Positions 22,992 through 32,962 of a stretch of 47,438 nucleotides of DNA are shown piece after piece; positions within the stretch are counted from its first letter, which is position 1, and each line of letters starts with the position of its first letter. The notes beneath the pieces are model-generated. The model did not search any database and had not been told where the DNA came from. It saw nothing but the letters and a program-made list of their open reading frames with translations. The position numbers and the translations under genes are program-made. Location of the stretch: NCBI GenBank assembly GCA_031399165.1, contig JANNOO010000061.1, positions 1-47,438 of the forward strand, given 5' to 3'. The DNA is from JAKFWI01 sp031399165. GTDB lineage: Bacteria; Pseudomonadota; Alphaproteobacteria; Caulobacterales; Aquidulcibacteraceae.

Positions 22992-25927
22992 ACGCGGCAC
23001 GCTTGTTCGCCGGCGCCGCGCCGCGCGTGCGCGCCGTGCCGCCATCCACGCAATTTCTCGATCTGCTGGCAGAGCGTCTCTGCACCGATCTGCCAGATTC
23101 GTTTGCGCTGGCCGATGCGCTGATCCTGCTGCCGAACCGGCGTTCCGTGCGCGCGCTGATCGAAGCGTTCGCCGCGCGCGGCGCTTCGCTGCTGCTGCCG
23201 GCGATCAAGCCGCTCGGCGATGTCGATGACGACGCGGACGTATGGGGCGCCGATCCGGTGGCGTTCAATATTCCGCCGGCCATTGATCCCCTGCGCCGGC
23301 GGCTTGAATTGGCGCAATTGATCCGCGCCAAGGATTCCGCCGAGGGCGGCGTCGCCGATCCGGCGGGCGCGATCGCGGCGGCGGACGAACTTTGCAAACT
23401 GCTCGATTCCGCCAGCGCCGCCGACAACGTCGACTGGAGCAATCTGCCCAACCTCGTCGCGGAGCGCGATCTGGCGCAACATTGGGAGCGCGCGGCGCAA
23501 TTTCTCCGAATCGTCGCCGAATACTGGCCGGCGCGCTTGGCTGACGAGGGACTGGCCGATCCGGCGACGCGCCGGACATTGCTCCTAGACGCGCTGGCGG
23601 CGTCCTGGCGCGAAAAGCCGCCGCAAACGCCAGTAATCATCGCAGGCTCGACCGGCTCCGTCGCGGCAGTGCGGCGGCTGATGAAAGTCGTCGCCGGCTT
23701 GCCGCGCGGCGTAGTGATCTTGCCGGGGCTAGATTCCGATCTGGACGACGAGGCATGGAACGAGATCGACGACCAGCATCCCCAACATGCATTGCAAGAG
23801 ACGTTGCGCGAATTGAACCTGGATCGCCGGGCCGTTCCCACGCTCGAAGGCGCGACGGAGAATGACCACGCGCGCGCGCGGCGCGCCCTGGTGCGCGAAA
23901 CGCTGGTGCCTGCTAGCCGCACGGCGGATTGGCTGAAACGCCTCGACGAAACCGCCGCCCCCTGGGGCGCGCCAGCCGCGTTTGTTGGCCGCGCGCTCGA
24001 AGGCGTATCGCTGATCGAAGCGCGCAATGAGGAAGAAGAAGCAGCCGCCATTGCGTTGTTGCTGCGCGAGGCGCTGGAAACGCCCGGCCGCACCGCGGCG
24101 CTGATCACGCCGGACCATAAGCTCGCCCAGCGCGTCAGCGCAAAATTGCGGCGCTGGAATATCGCCGAGCAACCGGCCGGCGGCTCGGCGCTGGCCGAAG
24201 CGCCGCCCGGCGTGATGCTGACGCTGCTGGCCGAACTGGCGGCCGACGATGGGGCCCCGGTGAGCCTTGCGGCGCTGCTGAAACATCCGCTTGCGCAAGT
24301 CGGCGACGCCGGCGCCGTTGCGGCGTTTGAAGCGGACATTCTTCGTGGCCCGCGCAAATACACCGATCTGGCAAACCTGCGCGGAAAGAAAAACGAAAAG
24401 TACGCGGCGCTGATCGACCCGCTGGTCGATGCGTTGATAGAAAAACTCGCGCCGCTGCGCGCGGTGTTTGACGGCGGCGAAGCGCAGATCGGCGCGCTGG
24501 CCGAAGCGTTCGCCGCCAGCGCAGAGAACATCTGTGGCCCGCGTATCTGGGCAGGCCGCGCCGGCGAGGCGGCGAGTTCATTTCTTCAGGCGCTGGCGGA
24601 ATCGCAAGAGGCGCTGGGCGCGGTCAAGCCGTTCCAGGTTCCGCGCCTGTTCGCGACGCTGCTGTTTGGCCGCGTGGCGGCGCCGGAGCAGGAAGGCCAT
24701 CCCCGCCTGGCAATCTGGGGACCGCTGGAAGCGCGTCTGCAACACCGTGATCTCATGGTGCTCGGCGGCCTCAACGAAGGCGCATGGCCCGCGCCGCCGC
24801 CGAACGATCCGTTTCTGTCGCGCGCGCTCCGCCATCGTCTGGGATTGCCGCCGGCGGAGGCGCGCATTGGCCTGGCCGCGCACGATTTCGCGCAACTCGC
24901 CAACGCGCCGCGCGTGGCGCTGACGCGCAGCGAGCGGGCGCAGGGCGCGCCGACCATCGCCTCGCGCTGGCTATGGCGGCTGCAAACGCTGGCCAAGGCC
25001 GTCAATCACGACCTGCGGGCGTCCGGCGCCGAAACGCTTGCGCTGACCCGCGCGATCGACAGACCCGCGGCGCTGATGCCGCAACATGCGCCGCGGCCAA
25101 AGCCAGGCGCCCGCGGCATCACGATGCAGCGGCTTTCGATCACCGACGTCGAAAAGCTGATCCGCGATCCCTACGCGGTCTATGCGAAAAACATCCTGAA
25201 GCTGAAGGCGCTGCGTCCGGTCGGCGGCGCGCCGGACCCGCGTGAGCTGGGCAACGCGATTCACAAGGCGCTGGAGCTGTTTCCCATCTCGGATGCGCCG
25301 CTGGCGGATATGTTTCCGGCGCTGATGGCAGAACTCGATAAGCAATTGCAGGCATATGGCTTTGACGCGCCGATGCGCGCCATCTTGGCCGCGCGGCTGA
25401 AGGGCGCAACAAAAGATTATCTGCGCTGGGCGCAGGCGCGCCGCGCCGCAGGCTACGTACCGTTTCTGGAAACGAAGGGCGCAATGCCTGTAGGCGGCGC
25501 CATCGTGGCGGGCATCGCCGACCGGATCGAAATCCGCCCGGATGGGATGGCGGAAATCACCGATTACAAAAGCGGCTCGCCGCCGACCGACAAGCAGATC
25601 AATAGCGGCCTCGCGCCGCAATTGCTGATGGAAGCAGCCATGCTGCGCGTGCGCTGCATTCCCGGCGTGCCGCAAGCCGACACGGACAGGCTGATCTATT
25701 GGCGCTTCGCCGGGACAAACGCGGGGGAGCGCATTTGCAAGGTTGATGGCGGCGTCACTGCGGCGGCAGCGGAAACCGTCTCTGGTCTGGCTGAATTGCT
25801 GGCGCATTACGCCGGCGGCGACGCGCCGTTCCTGTCCAAACCACGCGTCGAATTCATCAATGATATCGACGATTACGACCAGCTCGCCCGCCGCAAGGAA
25901 TGGGCCGAGCATGAGGACGTCGAATGA
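22988..25927 (+). CDS. addB: double-strand break repair protein AddB
   Basis: Subunit of the AddAB helicase-nuclease that resects double-strand breaks and loads RecA. The 979-residue protein begins MNAARLFAGAAPRVRAVPPS, then LPNRRSVRALIEAF (degenerate helicase-like N-terminal half). The C-terminal RecB-type nuclease domain carries the motif MAEITDYKSGSPPTDKQ followed by LAPQLLMEAAML. The ATG at 22988 overlaps the murU stop (ATGA), and the addA start overlaps this gene's stop in the same way. Length and arrangement match the alphaproteobacterial AddB family. Confidence 0.93.
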   Translation: MNAARLFAGAAPRVRAVPPSTQFLDLLAERLCTDLPDSFALADALILLPNRRSVRALIEAFAARGASLLLPAIKPLGDVDDDADVWGADPVAFNIPPAIDPLRRRLELAQLIRAKDSAEGGVADPAGAIAAADELCKLLDSASAADNVDWSNLPNLVAERDLAQHWERAAQFLRIVAEYWPARLADEGLADPATRRTLLLDALAASWREKPPQTPVIIAGSTGSVAAVRRLMKVVAGLPRGVVILPGLDSDLDDEAWNEIDDQHPQHALQETLRELNLDRRAVPTLEGATENDHARARRALVRETLVPASRTADWLKRLDETAAPWGAPAAFVGRALEGVSLIEARNEEEEAAAIALLLREALETPGRTAALITPDHKLAQRVSAKLRRWNIAEQPAGGSALAEAPPGVMLTLLAELAADDGAPVSLAALLKHPLAQVGDAGAVAAFEADILRGPRKYTDLANLRGKKNEKYAALIDPLVDALIEKLAPLRAVFDGGEAQIGALAEAFAASAENICGPRIWAGRAGEAASSFLQALAESQEALGAVKPFQVPRLFATLLFGRVAAPEQEGHPRLAIWGPLEARLQHRDLMVLGGLNEGAWPAPPPNDPFLSRALRHRLGLPPAEARIGLAAHDFAQLANAPRVALTRSERAQGAPTIASRWLWRLQTLAKAVNHDLRASGAETLALTRAIDRPAALMPQHAPRPKPGARGITMQRLSITDVEKLIRDPYAVYAKNILKLKALRPVGGAPDPRELGNAIHKALELFPISDAPLADMFPALMAELDKQLQAYGFDAPMRAILAARLKGATKDYLRWAQARRAAGYVPFLETKGAMPVGGAIVAGIADRIEIRPDGMAEITDYKSGSPPTDKQINSGLAPQLLMEAAMLRVRCIPGVPQADTDRLIYWRFAGTNAGERICKVDGGVTAAAAETVSGLAELLAHYAGGDAPFLSKPRVEFINDIDDYDQLARRKEWAEHEDVE

Positions 25928-28900
25928 ACCTGACGCCCTACGATCGCGCGCAGGCCGGTCAGCAACAAGCCGCCGATCCTGTGGCGTCGGTGTTTGTCAC
26001 CGCCAATGCCGGCTCGGGCAAAACCAAGGTGCTGATCGACCGCGTCGCGAGGCTGCTGCTCGCCGGCGGCGCGCCGTCTTCGTTTCTCTGCATCACCTAC
26101 ACCAAGGCCGCCGCAGCGGAGATGCAGCGGCGCCTGTTCGACCGCCTCGGCGGCTGGTGCGTCATGGAGGACGAGAAGCTGCGCGCAGAATTGCGCAAGC
26201 TGCTCGGCAAGGACGCTACGCTAGACCTTCCGACTGCGCGCGCGTTGTTCGCGCGCGCGCTGGAAACGCCTGGCGGCCTGCGCATCCAGACCATCCACGC
26301 CTTCGCCGAACGTCTGCTGCGCCGGTTTCCGCTGGAAGCGGGCGTTGCTCCCGGCTTCGAAATTCTCGACGAGCCCGCCGGCAAGACATTGATCGCCAAT
26401 GCGCTCGAGCGTGTGACACAGGAGCGCCCCGCCGCGTTGGCGCATTTCGGCGAACGGCTTTACCATCAGACGCTGATCGAACTGCTCGATGCGCTGACCG
26501 CGCGGCGCGCGCCGTTTATCACTGGCGACGAGGCCATGCTGCTTGCGCGCCACGGCGCCGATCAGGAGCGCGACGATTTCGTGCGCGATTTCGCAGCGGC
26601 GATTCCCTGGTCTGCGCTGCTCGGTGCATGCCAAAGCCTTAGCGCCAGCGGCAAGAACGATCAGAAATGCGCCGCAATTATCGCGGCGGCGCGCGCCGCC
26701 GAACCGGAGGATCTGCTCGACCGCTATTTCGGAGTTTTCCTTAAGGACAATGGCGAACCGCGCGCCAACGTCATCACTGCGGGGCTCGCGAGAAGCGAAC
26801 CTGCACTCGCCAATCTGTTCAGCAACGAACAGCAGCGAGTGATCCAGGGCCGCGCCAGGCTGCGCGCGATTGAACGCGCGGCGGATGCCCGCGCGCTGCT
26901 GGCGCTCGCGACCGGCCTGCTCTCGGCCTACAGCGCAGCGAAGAATACGATAGGCATGCTCGATTTCGACGATCTGATCGAGCGCGCGCAGGCCCTGCTC
27001 TCCCGCGCCGATGCGGCGTCCTGGGTGCTCTACAAGCTCGACGGCGGCATCGACCACATCCTGATCGACGAGGGCCAGGATACATCGCCCGCGCAATGGG
27101 ACCTGGTTGCGCCATTGCGGACCGAGTTCTTCTCTGGCGGCGGAGCGCGAGACATCACGCGCACCATGTTCGCGGTGGGCGATCCAAAGCAGAGCATCTA
27201 TTCCTTCCAGGGCGCAGACCCAGCTCGGTTCCTGAAGGAATCGCAGACTCTGGCGCTGCATGCCGCCGCGGCGGAGCGCTTGTTCGTGGCGCCGCGGCTG
27301 GAGATGTCGTTCCGCTCGACGCAGACGGTGCTCGACGCGGTGGATCATGTGTTCGCGCGTTTGCCATTGAGCGGCGACGAGGCAGGCGCTGACGACCTAC
27401 ATCGACATTTCGCCAAGCGCGACACGGAGACCGGGCTCGTCGAATGGTGGCCGGTTGCGCCGAAGCCGCAGACCAAGGAGGGGCGCGCGTGGGATGCGCC
27501 GCTGGACCAGGAAAGCGGCGTCACCACAACGGGCGTGCTCGCCAACACACTTGCGGGCGCGATCAAGGGCTGGATCGATAGCGGTGAAGCGGTCTGGGAT
27601 GTCGATGAAGACCGTACGCCCGTCCTGCGCCCCATGCGGCCCGGAGACGTGCTGATCCTGGTGCGCAAGCGCGGCGCGGTGTTCGAAGACCTACTGCGCG
27701 CGCTGAAGACCGCCGGTCTGCCGGTCGCTGGCGCAGACCGCATGGTGCTCAACGCGGAGCTGGCGGTGGAGGATTTGCTGGCGTTGGCCCGCACCGCGCT
27801 CGATCCGGCTGACGACCTTTCGCTCGCCTGCGTGCTGCGCGGACCGTTCGTGGACGTTTCCGAAGATGCGCTCATGATGCTGGCGGCGGGCAGGCAAAAA
27901 GACGTCGCGCTGATCGAACGGCTGCTAGCATCGCCTGATTGCGCGGCTGCCGCCACCTTTGTTGAGGCGCTGATCGCTGAACGCAATGCCGCGCCTTACG
28001 ACTTCCTCGCGCGCGTGCTGGAACAGGTGGATGGGCGCGGCGTCAGCGGCTGGGCGCGGATGTTTACGCGGCTTGGCTATGCGGCGCGCGACCCGGTGGA
28101 GGAATTGCTGGCGCGGGCGCAGGCGATCGGCGATCGCGGCGCGCCGACGCTGCAACACCTGCTCGCGGCAATCGAAAATGATTCAGCGATTGTGAAGCGC
28201 GAGATGGACGCATCCGGCGAGGCGGTGCGCGTGATAACGGCGCACGGCGCGAAGGGGCTTGAATCGCCGGTGGTGATCCTCGCCGACACGACGGGCGCCT
28301 TCGATGAGCGTAGTCAAACCGGCCTGATGATTCACGACGGCCAGTTCTACTGGTCCCCGCGTAAGGATATGGACGATGCGGCCACCGCAGCAGCGCGCGC
28401 GGAGCTGACGGAAGCTGCACGTAAGGAACATCTCCGCCTGCTCTATGTAGCGATGACGCGCGCGCGCGACCGGCTGATCGTGTGCGGCCACCAATGGCGC
28501 AATAGCCGCGCGCCGCAGAGCTGGCACGAATTGGTCGAGAGCGGTCTGCGCGATGCTAATGCCGAAGAATGCGACACGCCCTTCGGCAAGGGTTTGCGGC
28601 TGGGCGCGGCGCTCAAGGCAGAAGCAAAAGCCGCCGCCATCAAGCAAGGCGCCGCCCTGCCGGCTTGGGCCGCTTTGCCAGCGAAAGCTGAAAGCGCGGC
28701 TGCGCCTGCGCCTGCGCTCGCGCCATCGCGCTTGCAGCCCGAAGAGCCGCCCGCATTCGCCGCCCGCGGCAAGCAGCGCAATCGCTTCCGCCGCGGCCGT
28801 CTCATTCACGGCCTGCTTGAGCGGCTGCCGGATATTGATGCTGCGCAACGCAGCATTGCTGCCCGCAAATGGCTGATCGCGCGCGGCGTAACGGGTAGAG

Positions 28901-29286
28901 AAGCCGATGCGCTGGCGAACGAGGCGCTCAGCGTAATCGCCGATCCCGTGTTTGCTATTGCGTTCGCGCCCGGCAGCCGCGCCGAGGCGCCAATCGTGGG
29001 CCTGCTGCCCAACGGCTTGCAGATCGCCGGCGTGATCGACCGGCTTGCGATCACCGACACGGAAGTGTTGGCGATAGACTTCAAAACAGACCGGCCCGCG
29101 CCGAAAGATCCTGCCGCCATCCCGGGCGCCTATGTGGCGCAGCTTGCGGCCTATGCCGCCGCTCTGGAAGTCGCGCTGCCGGGCCGGGCCGTACGATGCG
29201 CCATCCTGTGGACGGAAGCGCCAGCGCTGATCGAAATCCCGCCCGCCCGGCTGGCCGCAGCCAGAAGCCAGCTTGGGCCGCCTTAG
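25924..29286 (+). CDS. addA: double-strand break repair helicase AddA
   Basis: UvrD-like helicase-nuclease partner of AddB, 1120 residues. The helicase half has Walker A TANAGSGKTKVLIDRV (about 25-40), SFLCITYTKAAAAEM (motif Ia), HILIDEGQDTSPAQW (motif II), FAVGDPKQSIYSFQGA (motif III), AHGAKGLESPVVILAD (motif V) and RLLYVAMTRARDRLIV (motif VI). The C-terminal nuclease has VLAIDFKTDRPAP and YVAQLAAYAAAL. The ATG at 25924 overlaps the addB stop by four bases. The downstream trxA is 53 bases away and may be read through. Confidence 0.95.
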   Translation: MNLTPYDRAQAGQQQAADPVASVFVTANAGSGKTKVLIDRVARLLLAGGAPSSFLCITYTKAAAAEMQRRLFDRLGGWCVMEDEKLRAELRKLLGKDATLDLPTARALFARALETPGGLRIQTIHAFAERLLRRFPLEAGVAPGFEILDEPAGKTLIANALERVTQERPAALAHFGERLYHQTLIELLDALTARRAPFITGDEAMLLARHGADQERDDFVRDFAAAIPWSALLGACQSLSASGKNDQKCAAIIAAARAAEPEDLLDRYFGVFLKDNGEPRANVITAGLARSEPALANLFSNEQQRVIQGRARLRAIERAADARALLALATGLLSAYSAAKNTIGMLDFDDLIERAQALLSRADAASWVLYKLDGGIDHILIDEGQDTSPAQWDLVAPLRTEFFSGGGARDITRTMFAVGDPKQSIYSFQGADPARFLKESQTLALHAAAAERLFVAPRLEMSFRSTQTVLDAVDHVFARLPLSGDEAGADDLHRHFAKRDTETGLVEWWPVAPKPQTKEGRAWDAPLDQESGVTTTGVLANTLAGAIKGWIDSGEAVWDVDEDRTPVLRPMRPGDVLILVRKRGAVFEDLLRALKTAGLPVAGADRMVLNAELAVEDLLALARTALDPADDLSLACVLRGPFVDVSEDALMMLAAGRQKDVALIERLLASPDCAAAATFVEALIAERNAAPYDFLARVLEQVDGRGVSGWARMFTRLGYAARDPVEELLARAQAIGDRGAPTLQHLLAAIENDSAIVKREMDASGEAVRVITAHGAKGLESPVVILADTTGAFDERSQTGLMIHDGQFYWSPRKDMDDAATAAARAELTEAARKEHLRLLYVAMTRARDRLIVCGHQWRNSRAPQSWHELVESGLRDANAEECDTPFGKGLRLGAALKAEAKAAAIKQGAALPAWAALPAKAESAAAPAPALAPSRLQPEEPPAFAARGKQRNRFRRGRLIHGLLERLPDIDAAQRSIAARKWLIARGVTGREADALANEALSVIADPVFAIAFAPGSRAEAPIVGLLPNGLQIAGVIDRLAITDTEVLAIDFKTDRPAPKDPAAIPGAYVAQLAAYAAALEVALPGRAVRCAILWTEAPALIEIPPARLAAARSQLGPP

Positions 29287-29339
29287 TTGACCCTTAAGCG
29301 GCCCGTTCCTACATCTTTATCCGAAACCGGAGTTCTTGC

Positions 29340-29666
29340 ATGGCCACCGTAAAAGTCACCGACGACAGCTTTGAAACCGATGTGCTGAAGGCCGAAGGCC
29401 CGGTGCTGGTGGATTACTGGGCGGAATGGTGTGGGCCATGCAAACAGATCGGCCCGGCGCTGGAAGAAATCGCAGGCGAAATGGCCGGCAAGGTCACAAT
29501 CGCCAAGCTCAACATTGATGACAATCCTATGGCGCCCGGCAAGTACGGCGTCCGCGGCGTGCCAACGCTGATGCTGTTCAAAAACGGCAAGGTCGCGGCC
29601 ACGCGCGTCGGCGCGATGCCGAAAAGCAAGATTGTCGAATGGCTGAACGAGAGCGTGACGGCTTAG
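29340..29666 (+). CDS. trxA: thioredoxin 1
   Basis: A 108-residue thioredoxin, the general dithiol reductant of the cytoplasm. The active site is WCGPC (Cys31, Cys34) in VDYWAEWCGPCKQIGP; the conserved cis-proline lies in VRGVPTLMLFKNGK. The ATG at 29340 gives MATVKVTDDSFETDV. It ends 2 bases before the stop of the convergent folC, leaving no room for a separate terminator. The addA-trxA-folC-accD arrangement is common in this class. Confidence 0.97.
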   Translation: MATVKVTDDSFETDVLKAEGPVLVDYWAEWCGPCKQIGPALEEIAGEMAGKVTIAKLNIDDNPMAPGKYGVRGVPTLMLFKNGKVAATRVGAMPKSKIVEWLNESVTA

Positions 29667-29668
29667 CG

Positions 29669-30991
29669 CTAAGTCAGCTCGACACCCGAAAGCGCCAGCG
29701 CTTCGCCCGCGAGATAGAGCGAGCCGCAGATAATTAAGCGCGGCGCTTCGGCTTGTGTCAGCGCAAGCGCTACACCTTCCGTCAATGTGTGGGCCGCGAT
29801 GGCGTGCAGGCCCTGCGCGTTCACGATCGCCGCGAGATCGCGGGGATCGAGGCCGGCTCTAGAAGATGGGATTGGGACGGTGATAACCGCGCCGATCTCA
29901 TCGGCGATGGCGCTGAAAAAGCCGGCGGGGTTCTTTGTGCCGAGCATGCCCGCAATCGCAACGACTGGCTTTGGCGCGCGGGCGCGCAGCTGCGCGAGCG
30001 TGGCGGCGAGCGCAAGGCCCGCGTGAACGTTATGGCCGCCATCGATCCAGAGTTCGCCGCCGGCGGCGCGGATTTGCGCGGCGAGCGGACCTTGCGTGAC
30101 GAATTGCATGCGCGCAGGCCATTGCGCGCTGGCGACGCCCTCCCCGATCTCTTCGTCACTCAATGCGGGCTGCATCAGCAGCGCGGCGCGGACGGCGAGA
30201 CCGGCATTGTTGATCTGGTGCGGACCGACGAGGGCGGGCAGCGGCAAATCAAGCAGGCGGTCTTCTGTCTGCACAAGCAAGCGGCCATCCGTCGCCCAGC
30301 AATCCCATTCCACGCCGCAGCGTTCGAGCGGGGCGCCAATTGCGCCCGCCCGCGCTTCGAGGACGTCCATCGCCTCTGGCCTCTGGCGGGCGATGATCGC
30401 CGTAACGCCTGGCTTGAGGATGCCGGCTTTCTCCGTGGAGATTTTGGCGATCGTGTCGCCGAGCAATTGGGCGTGATCGAGATCGATCGGCGTGATGACC
30501 GTGGCGGCCGGCTTAGGAAAAATATTAGTGGCGTCGACCCGGCCGCCGAGGCCTGTTTCGAGCACGACGACATCGGCCGGTGTTTCGGCATAGAGCAGGA
30601 ACGCGGCGGCGGTGACGGCTTCGAAATAAGTGACGAGCGCGCCGGTGGCGGCGATGCGGTCCAGCGCCTCTATAAATTTCGCATCGGTGACGAGCTTGCC
30701 CGCGACGCGCACGCGTTCATTCGAGCGGATCAGATGCGGGCTGGTGAAAACGTGCGCCTTGCGGCCGGAGGCTTCGGTGATAGCGCGCAGGAACGCGCAG
30801 ACACTGCCCTTCCCGTTCGTGCCGGCGACGTGGATCACGGGCGGCAGGCGAAGGTGCGGATTGCCGAGGAGCGCCAGCGCATGTTCGATGCGGTCTAGTT
30901 CAAGCGCGAATGTGTGATCGAATTCGTGGCCGATCTCGGCCAGGCGCGCGGAGACTGGATCGCGCGGAAGCGCGGAAGCAGCCAAGCTCAC
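29669..30991 (-). CDS. folC: bifunctional dihydrofolate/folylpolyglutamate synthase
   Basis: Adds glutamate to dihydropteroate and to tetrahydrofolates. The 440-residue protein is a Mur-ligase relative with the P-loop VAGTNGKGSVCAF (about 55-67), the DIVVLETGLGG-like VVVLETGLGGRVDATN, the GPHQINNAGLAVRA segment and DGGHNVHAGLALA in the C-terminal domain. The ATG at 30989-30991 overlaps the stop of accD, so the two are translationally coupled. It is the last gene of the trpF-trpB-trpA-accD-folC set. Confidence 0.94.
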   Translation of the reverse strand: MSLAASALPRDPVSARLAEIGHEFDHTFALELDRIEHALALLGNPHLRLPPVIHVAGTNGKGSVCAFLRAITEASGRKAHVFTSPHLIRSNERVRVAGKLVTDAKFIEALDRIAATGALVTYFEAVTAAAFLLYAETPADVVVLETGLGGRVDATNIFPKPAATVITPIDLDHAQLLGDTIAKISTEKAGILKPGVTAIIARQRPEAMDVLEARAGAIGAPLERCGVEWDCWATDGRLLVQTEDRLLDLPLPALVGPHQINNAGLAVRAALLMQPALSDEEIGEGVASAQWPARMQFVTQGPLAAQIRAAGGELWIDGGHNVHAGLALAATLAQLRARAPKPVVAIAGMLGTKNPAGFFSAIADEIGAVITVPIPSSRAGLDPRDLAAIVNAQGLHAIAAHTLTEGVALALTQAEAPRLIICGSLYLAGEALALSGVELT

Positions 30992-31965
30992 TCGGCAGCG
31001 CGCGCCTTCTGTCGCGCGGTAAGCCGGCGCGGTTCGGGTTGTTCACGCGCCACGAGAGGCAATTCCTGCTGCGCCGGCGCGCGGCGCTTGGCCAGCAGAA
31101 CTGAAAGCACCGAAGAGATCGTCTGCTTCAACTGCCGGCGATCGACCACCGCATCGACCATGCCTTTATCGAGCAGGAATTCGGCGCGCTGGAAACCCTC
31201 GGGCAGTTTCTGGCGGATCGTCTGTTCGATCACGCGTGGGCCGGAAAACCCGATCAGCGCGCCCGGCTCTGCCAACTGCACATCCCCGAGCATGCCGTAC
31301 GAGGCGGTGACGCCGCCGGTCGTCGGATCGCACAGCACGACGATGTAGGGCAAGCCCGCCTGATTGAGCTCATCGATCGCCAGCGTCGTGCGCGTCATTT
31401 GCATCAGGGAGAAAATCCCCTCCTGCATCCGCGCGCCGCCGGAGGCGGTGAAGCAGATCAGCGGCGCATTGCGCTTAACCGCTTCGCGAACCGCGGTACA
31501 AAAGCCCTCGCCCGCGGCCATGCCAAGCGAGCCGCCCATGAAATCGAAATCCTGCACCAGGATCACGGCTGGCATTTCGTCGATCGCGCCCAACGCAGCG
31601 CCCATACAATCGGCGCGGCCGGTTTTGGCGCGCGCCGCTTTCAGGCGATCGGTGTAGCGCTTGTCGTCCTTGAACTTCAGCGGATCTACCGGAACCGGCG
31701 GCAGCGGAATATCAAGCCAGGCGGCGTCGAACATGTGCTTGAAGCGCTGGGCAGGGCCGATGCGCATGTGAAAGCCAGCGGGCGTTACCCATTGCGCGGC
31801 TTCGAGATCGGTCTGGTAGATCAATTCGCCAGTAGCGGGGCATTTGATCCAGAGATTGTCCGGCGTTTCGACTTTGGTTTTTTCGGAAGCACGCTTTTCC
31901 TTGTCCTCGCGCTTTTTCAAGCCGGGGCGGGTGAAGTTCGAGAACCAGGATTTTTTCTCGGACAA
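30988..31965 (-). CDS. accD: acetyl-CoA carboxylase carboxyltransferase subunit beta
   Basis: Beta half of the carboxyltransferase that makes malonyl-CoA for fatty acid synthesis. The 325-residue protein has the crotonase-like core with QDFDFMGGSLGMAAGE, CFTASGGARMQEGI and PTTGGVTASYGMLGDV. The N-terminal zinc ribbon is degenerate: where four cysteines (CPSC...CPKC) are usual, this one has CPAT and TPAG, leaving a single cysteine. This loss is also found in other alphaproteobacterial AccD proteins as I recall them, so it is probably a lineage trait. It begins 1 base after the trpA stop. Confidence 0.94.
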   Translation of the reverse strand: MSEKKSWFSNFTRPGLKKREDKEKRASEKTKVETPDNLWIKCPATGELIYQTDLEAAQWVTPAGFHMRIGPAQRFKHMFDAAWLDIPLPPVPVDPLKFKDDKRYTDRLKAARAKTGRADCMGAALGAIDEMPAVILVQDFDFMGGSLGMAAGEGFCTAVREAVKRNAPLICFTASGGARMQEGIFSLMQMTRTTLAIDELNQAGLPYIVVLCDPTTGGVTASYGMLGDVQLAEPGALIGFSGPRVIEQTIRQKLPEGFQRAEFLLDKGMVDAVVDRRQLKQTISSVLSVLLAKRRAPAQQELPLVAREQPEPRRLTARQKARAAE

Positions 31966-31966
31966 G

Positions 31967-32806
31967 TCAGGCCTCGACGTTCACGCGGGCATTGCGCACC
32001 GCATCGCTCATTTTCCTCACGCTCGCCGCGACGGCGGCGGCGGCTTCGTGCGGCTTGCCCGCTTCGACGCAGGCGCGCACATCGTCCACGAACATCGACC
32101 CGACCACGACCGCATCAGCCGTGCGCGCAATGGCGCCAGCCGCTTGCGGATCGCGCACGCCGAAGCCGACAGCGATCGGCAGATCGGTAGAGCGCTTCAG
32201 ACGGGCGACTGCCGCTTGAGCAGCCTCGGCGCCGATTTTCTTCGTGCCGGTCACGCCGGTGACTGAGACGTAATATAGGAAGCCGGATACGCCTTCGAGC
32301 ACTGTGGGCAGGCGCCGGTCATCGGTTGTGGGCGTGGCGAGGCGAATGAGGGAAAGGCCGCGTGGGGCAAACTCCGCGCGCAAAGCGGCGTCCTCTTCGG
32401 GAGGCAGATCGACAATGATTACGCCGTCCGCGCCCGCTTCGGCCATGCCGGCCGCGAATACGGAATAGGTCATCTGCTCGACGGGATTGGCATAACCCAT
32501 TAAGATTACTGGCGTTTCCTTGTCTTCCTGACGAAAACGCCTAACCAGATCGAGCGTCCCGCGCAAGCTGGCGCCCGCGTGAAGGGCGCGCTCGGCCCCT
32601 CTTTGGATTGAAACGCCGTCAGCCATGGGATCGGAAAAGGCAAAACCCAGCTCAATCACGTCCGCCCCAGCGGCGGGCAGATTTCTGAGGATTTCGAAAC
32701 TGGTCTCCCGGTCGGGGTCGAAGCCCATGACGTAACAGACTAGGCCGGCGCGGGATTCGGCCTTGAGCTTGGCAAAACGGGCGTCGATACGCTTGCTCAC
32801 GCGCAA
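31967..32806 (-). CDS. trpA: tryptophan synthase alpha chain
   Basis: Cleaves indole-3-glycerol phosphate to indole and glyceraldehyde-3-phosphate; indole is channelled to the beta subunit. The 279-residue protein shows the catalytic glutamate in GADVIELGFAFSDPMADG, the second catalytic aspartate in DGVIIVDLPPEED, and phosphate-binding VTGVTGTKK and IAVGFGVRDP. The ATG at 32804-32806 gives MRVSKRIDARFAKLK. It is separated from trpB by about 205 bases holding a hairpin repeat, an unusually wide gap for trpBA genes. Confidence 0.95.
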   Translation of the reverse strand: MRVSKRIDARFAKLKAESRAGLVCYVMGFDPDRETSFEILRNLPAAGADVIELGFAFSDPMADGVSIQRGAERALHAGASLRGTLDLVRRFRQEDKETPVILMGYANPVEQMTYSVFAAGMAEAGADGVIIVDLPPEEDAALRAEFAPRGLSLIRLATPTTDDRRLPTVLEGVSGFLYYVSVTGVTGTKKIGAEAAQAAVARLKRSTDLPIAVGFGVRDPQAAGAIARTADAVVVGSMFVDDVRACVEAGKPHEAAAAVAASVRKMSDAVRNARVNVEA

Positions 32807-32825
32807 ACCTCCCTAGGCTTGGCAC

Positions 32826-32962
32826 GTTCCCCTCCCCCTCGTGGGGAGGGGTTAGGGGCGGGGGGAACGACCGATCGACTGGGCGCAACAACATTCAGGC
32901 AGCGCCTAATCGATCCGTGGTTCCCCCCCACCTCATTCCTTCCCCACGAGGGGGGAGGAAGG
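32826..32962. repeat. intergenic inverted-repeat element between trpB and trpA
   Basis: Two arms of about 48-52 bases (about 32829-32876 and 32909-32962) are imperfect inverted copies: each contains a CCTC(G)TGGGGAGG-type hairpin core, then a G-run (GGGGGGAAC) and a CGATCG/GGATCG-like inner end. It occupies most of the gap between the trpB and trpA coding regions. Its form (self-pairing arms with nested hairpins) is like the element after ahcY, although the inner sequences differ. Confidence 0.65.

Noticed and set aside
29753..30898. Long plus-strand open frame opposite folC (381 codons)
   Set aside because: It is antisense to folC, which has full Mur-ligase motifs; the product looks like a typical shadow translation with no domain.
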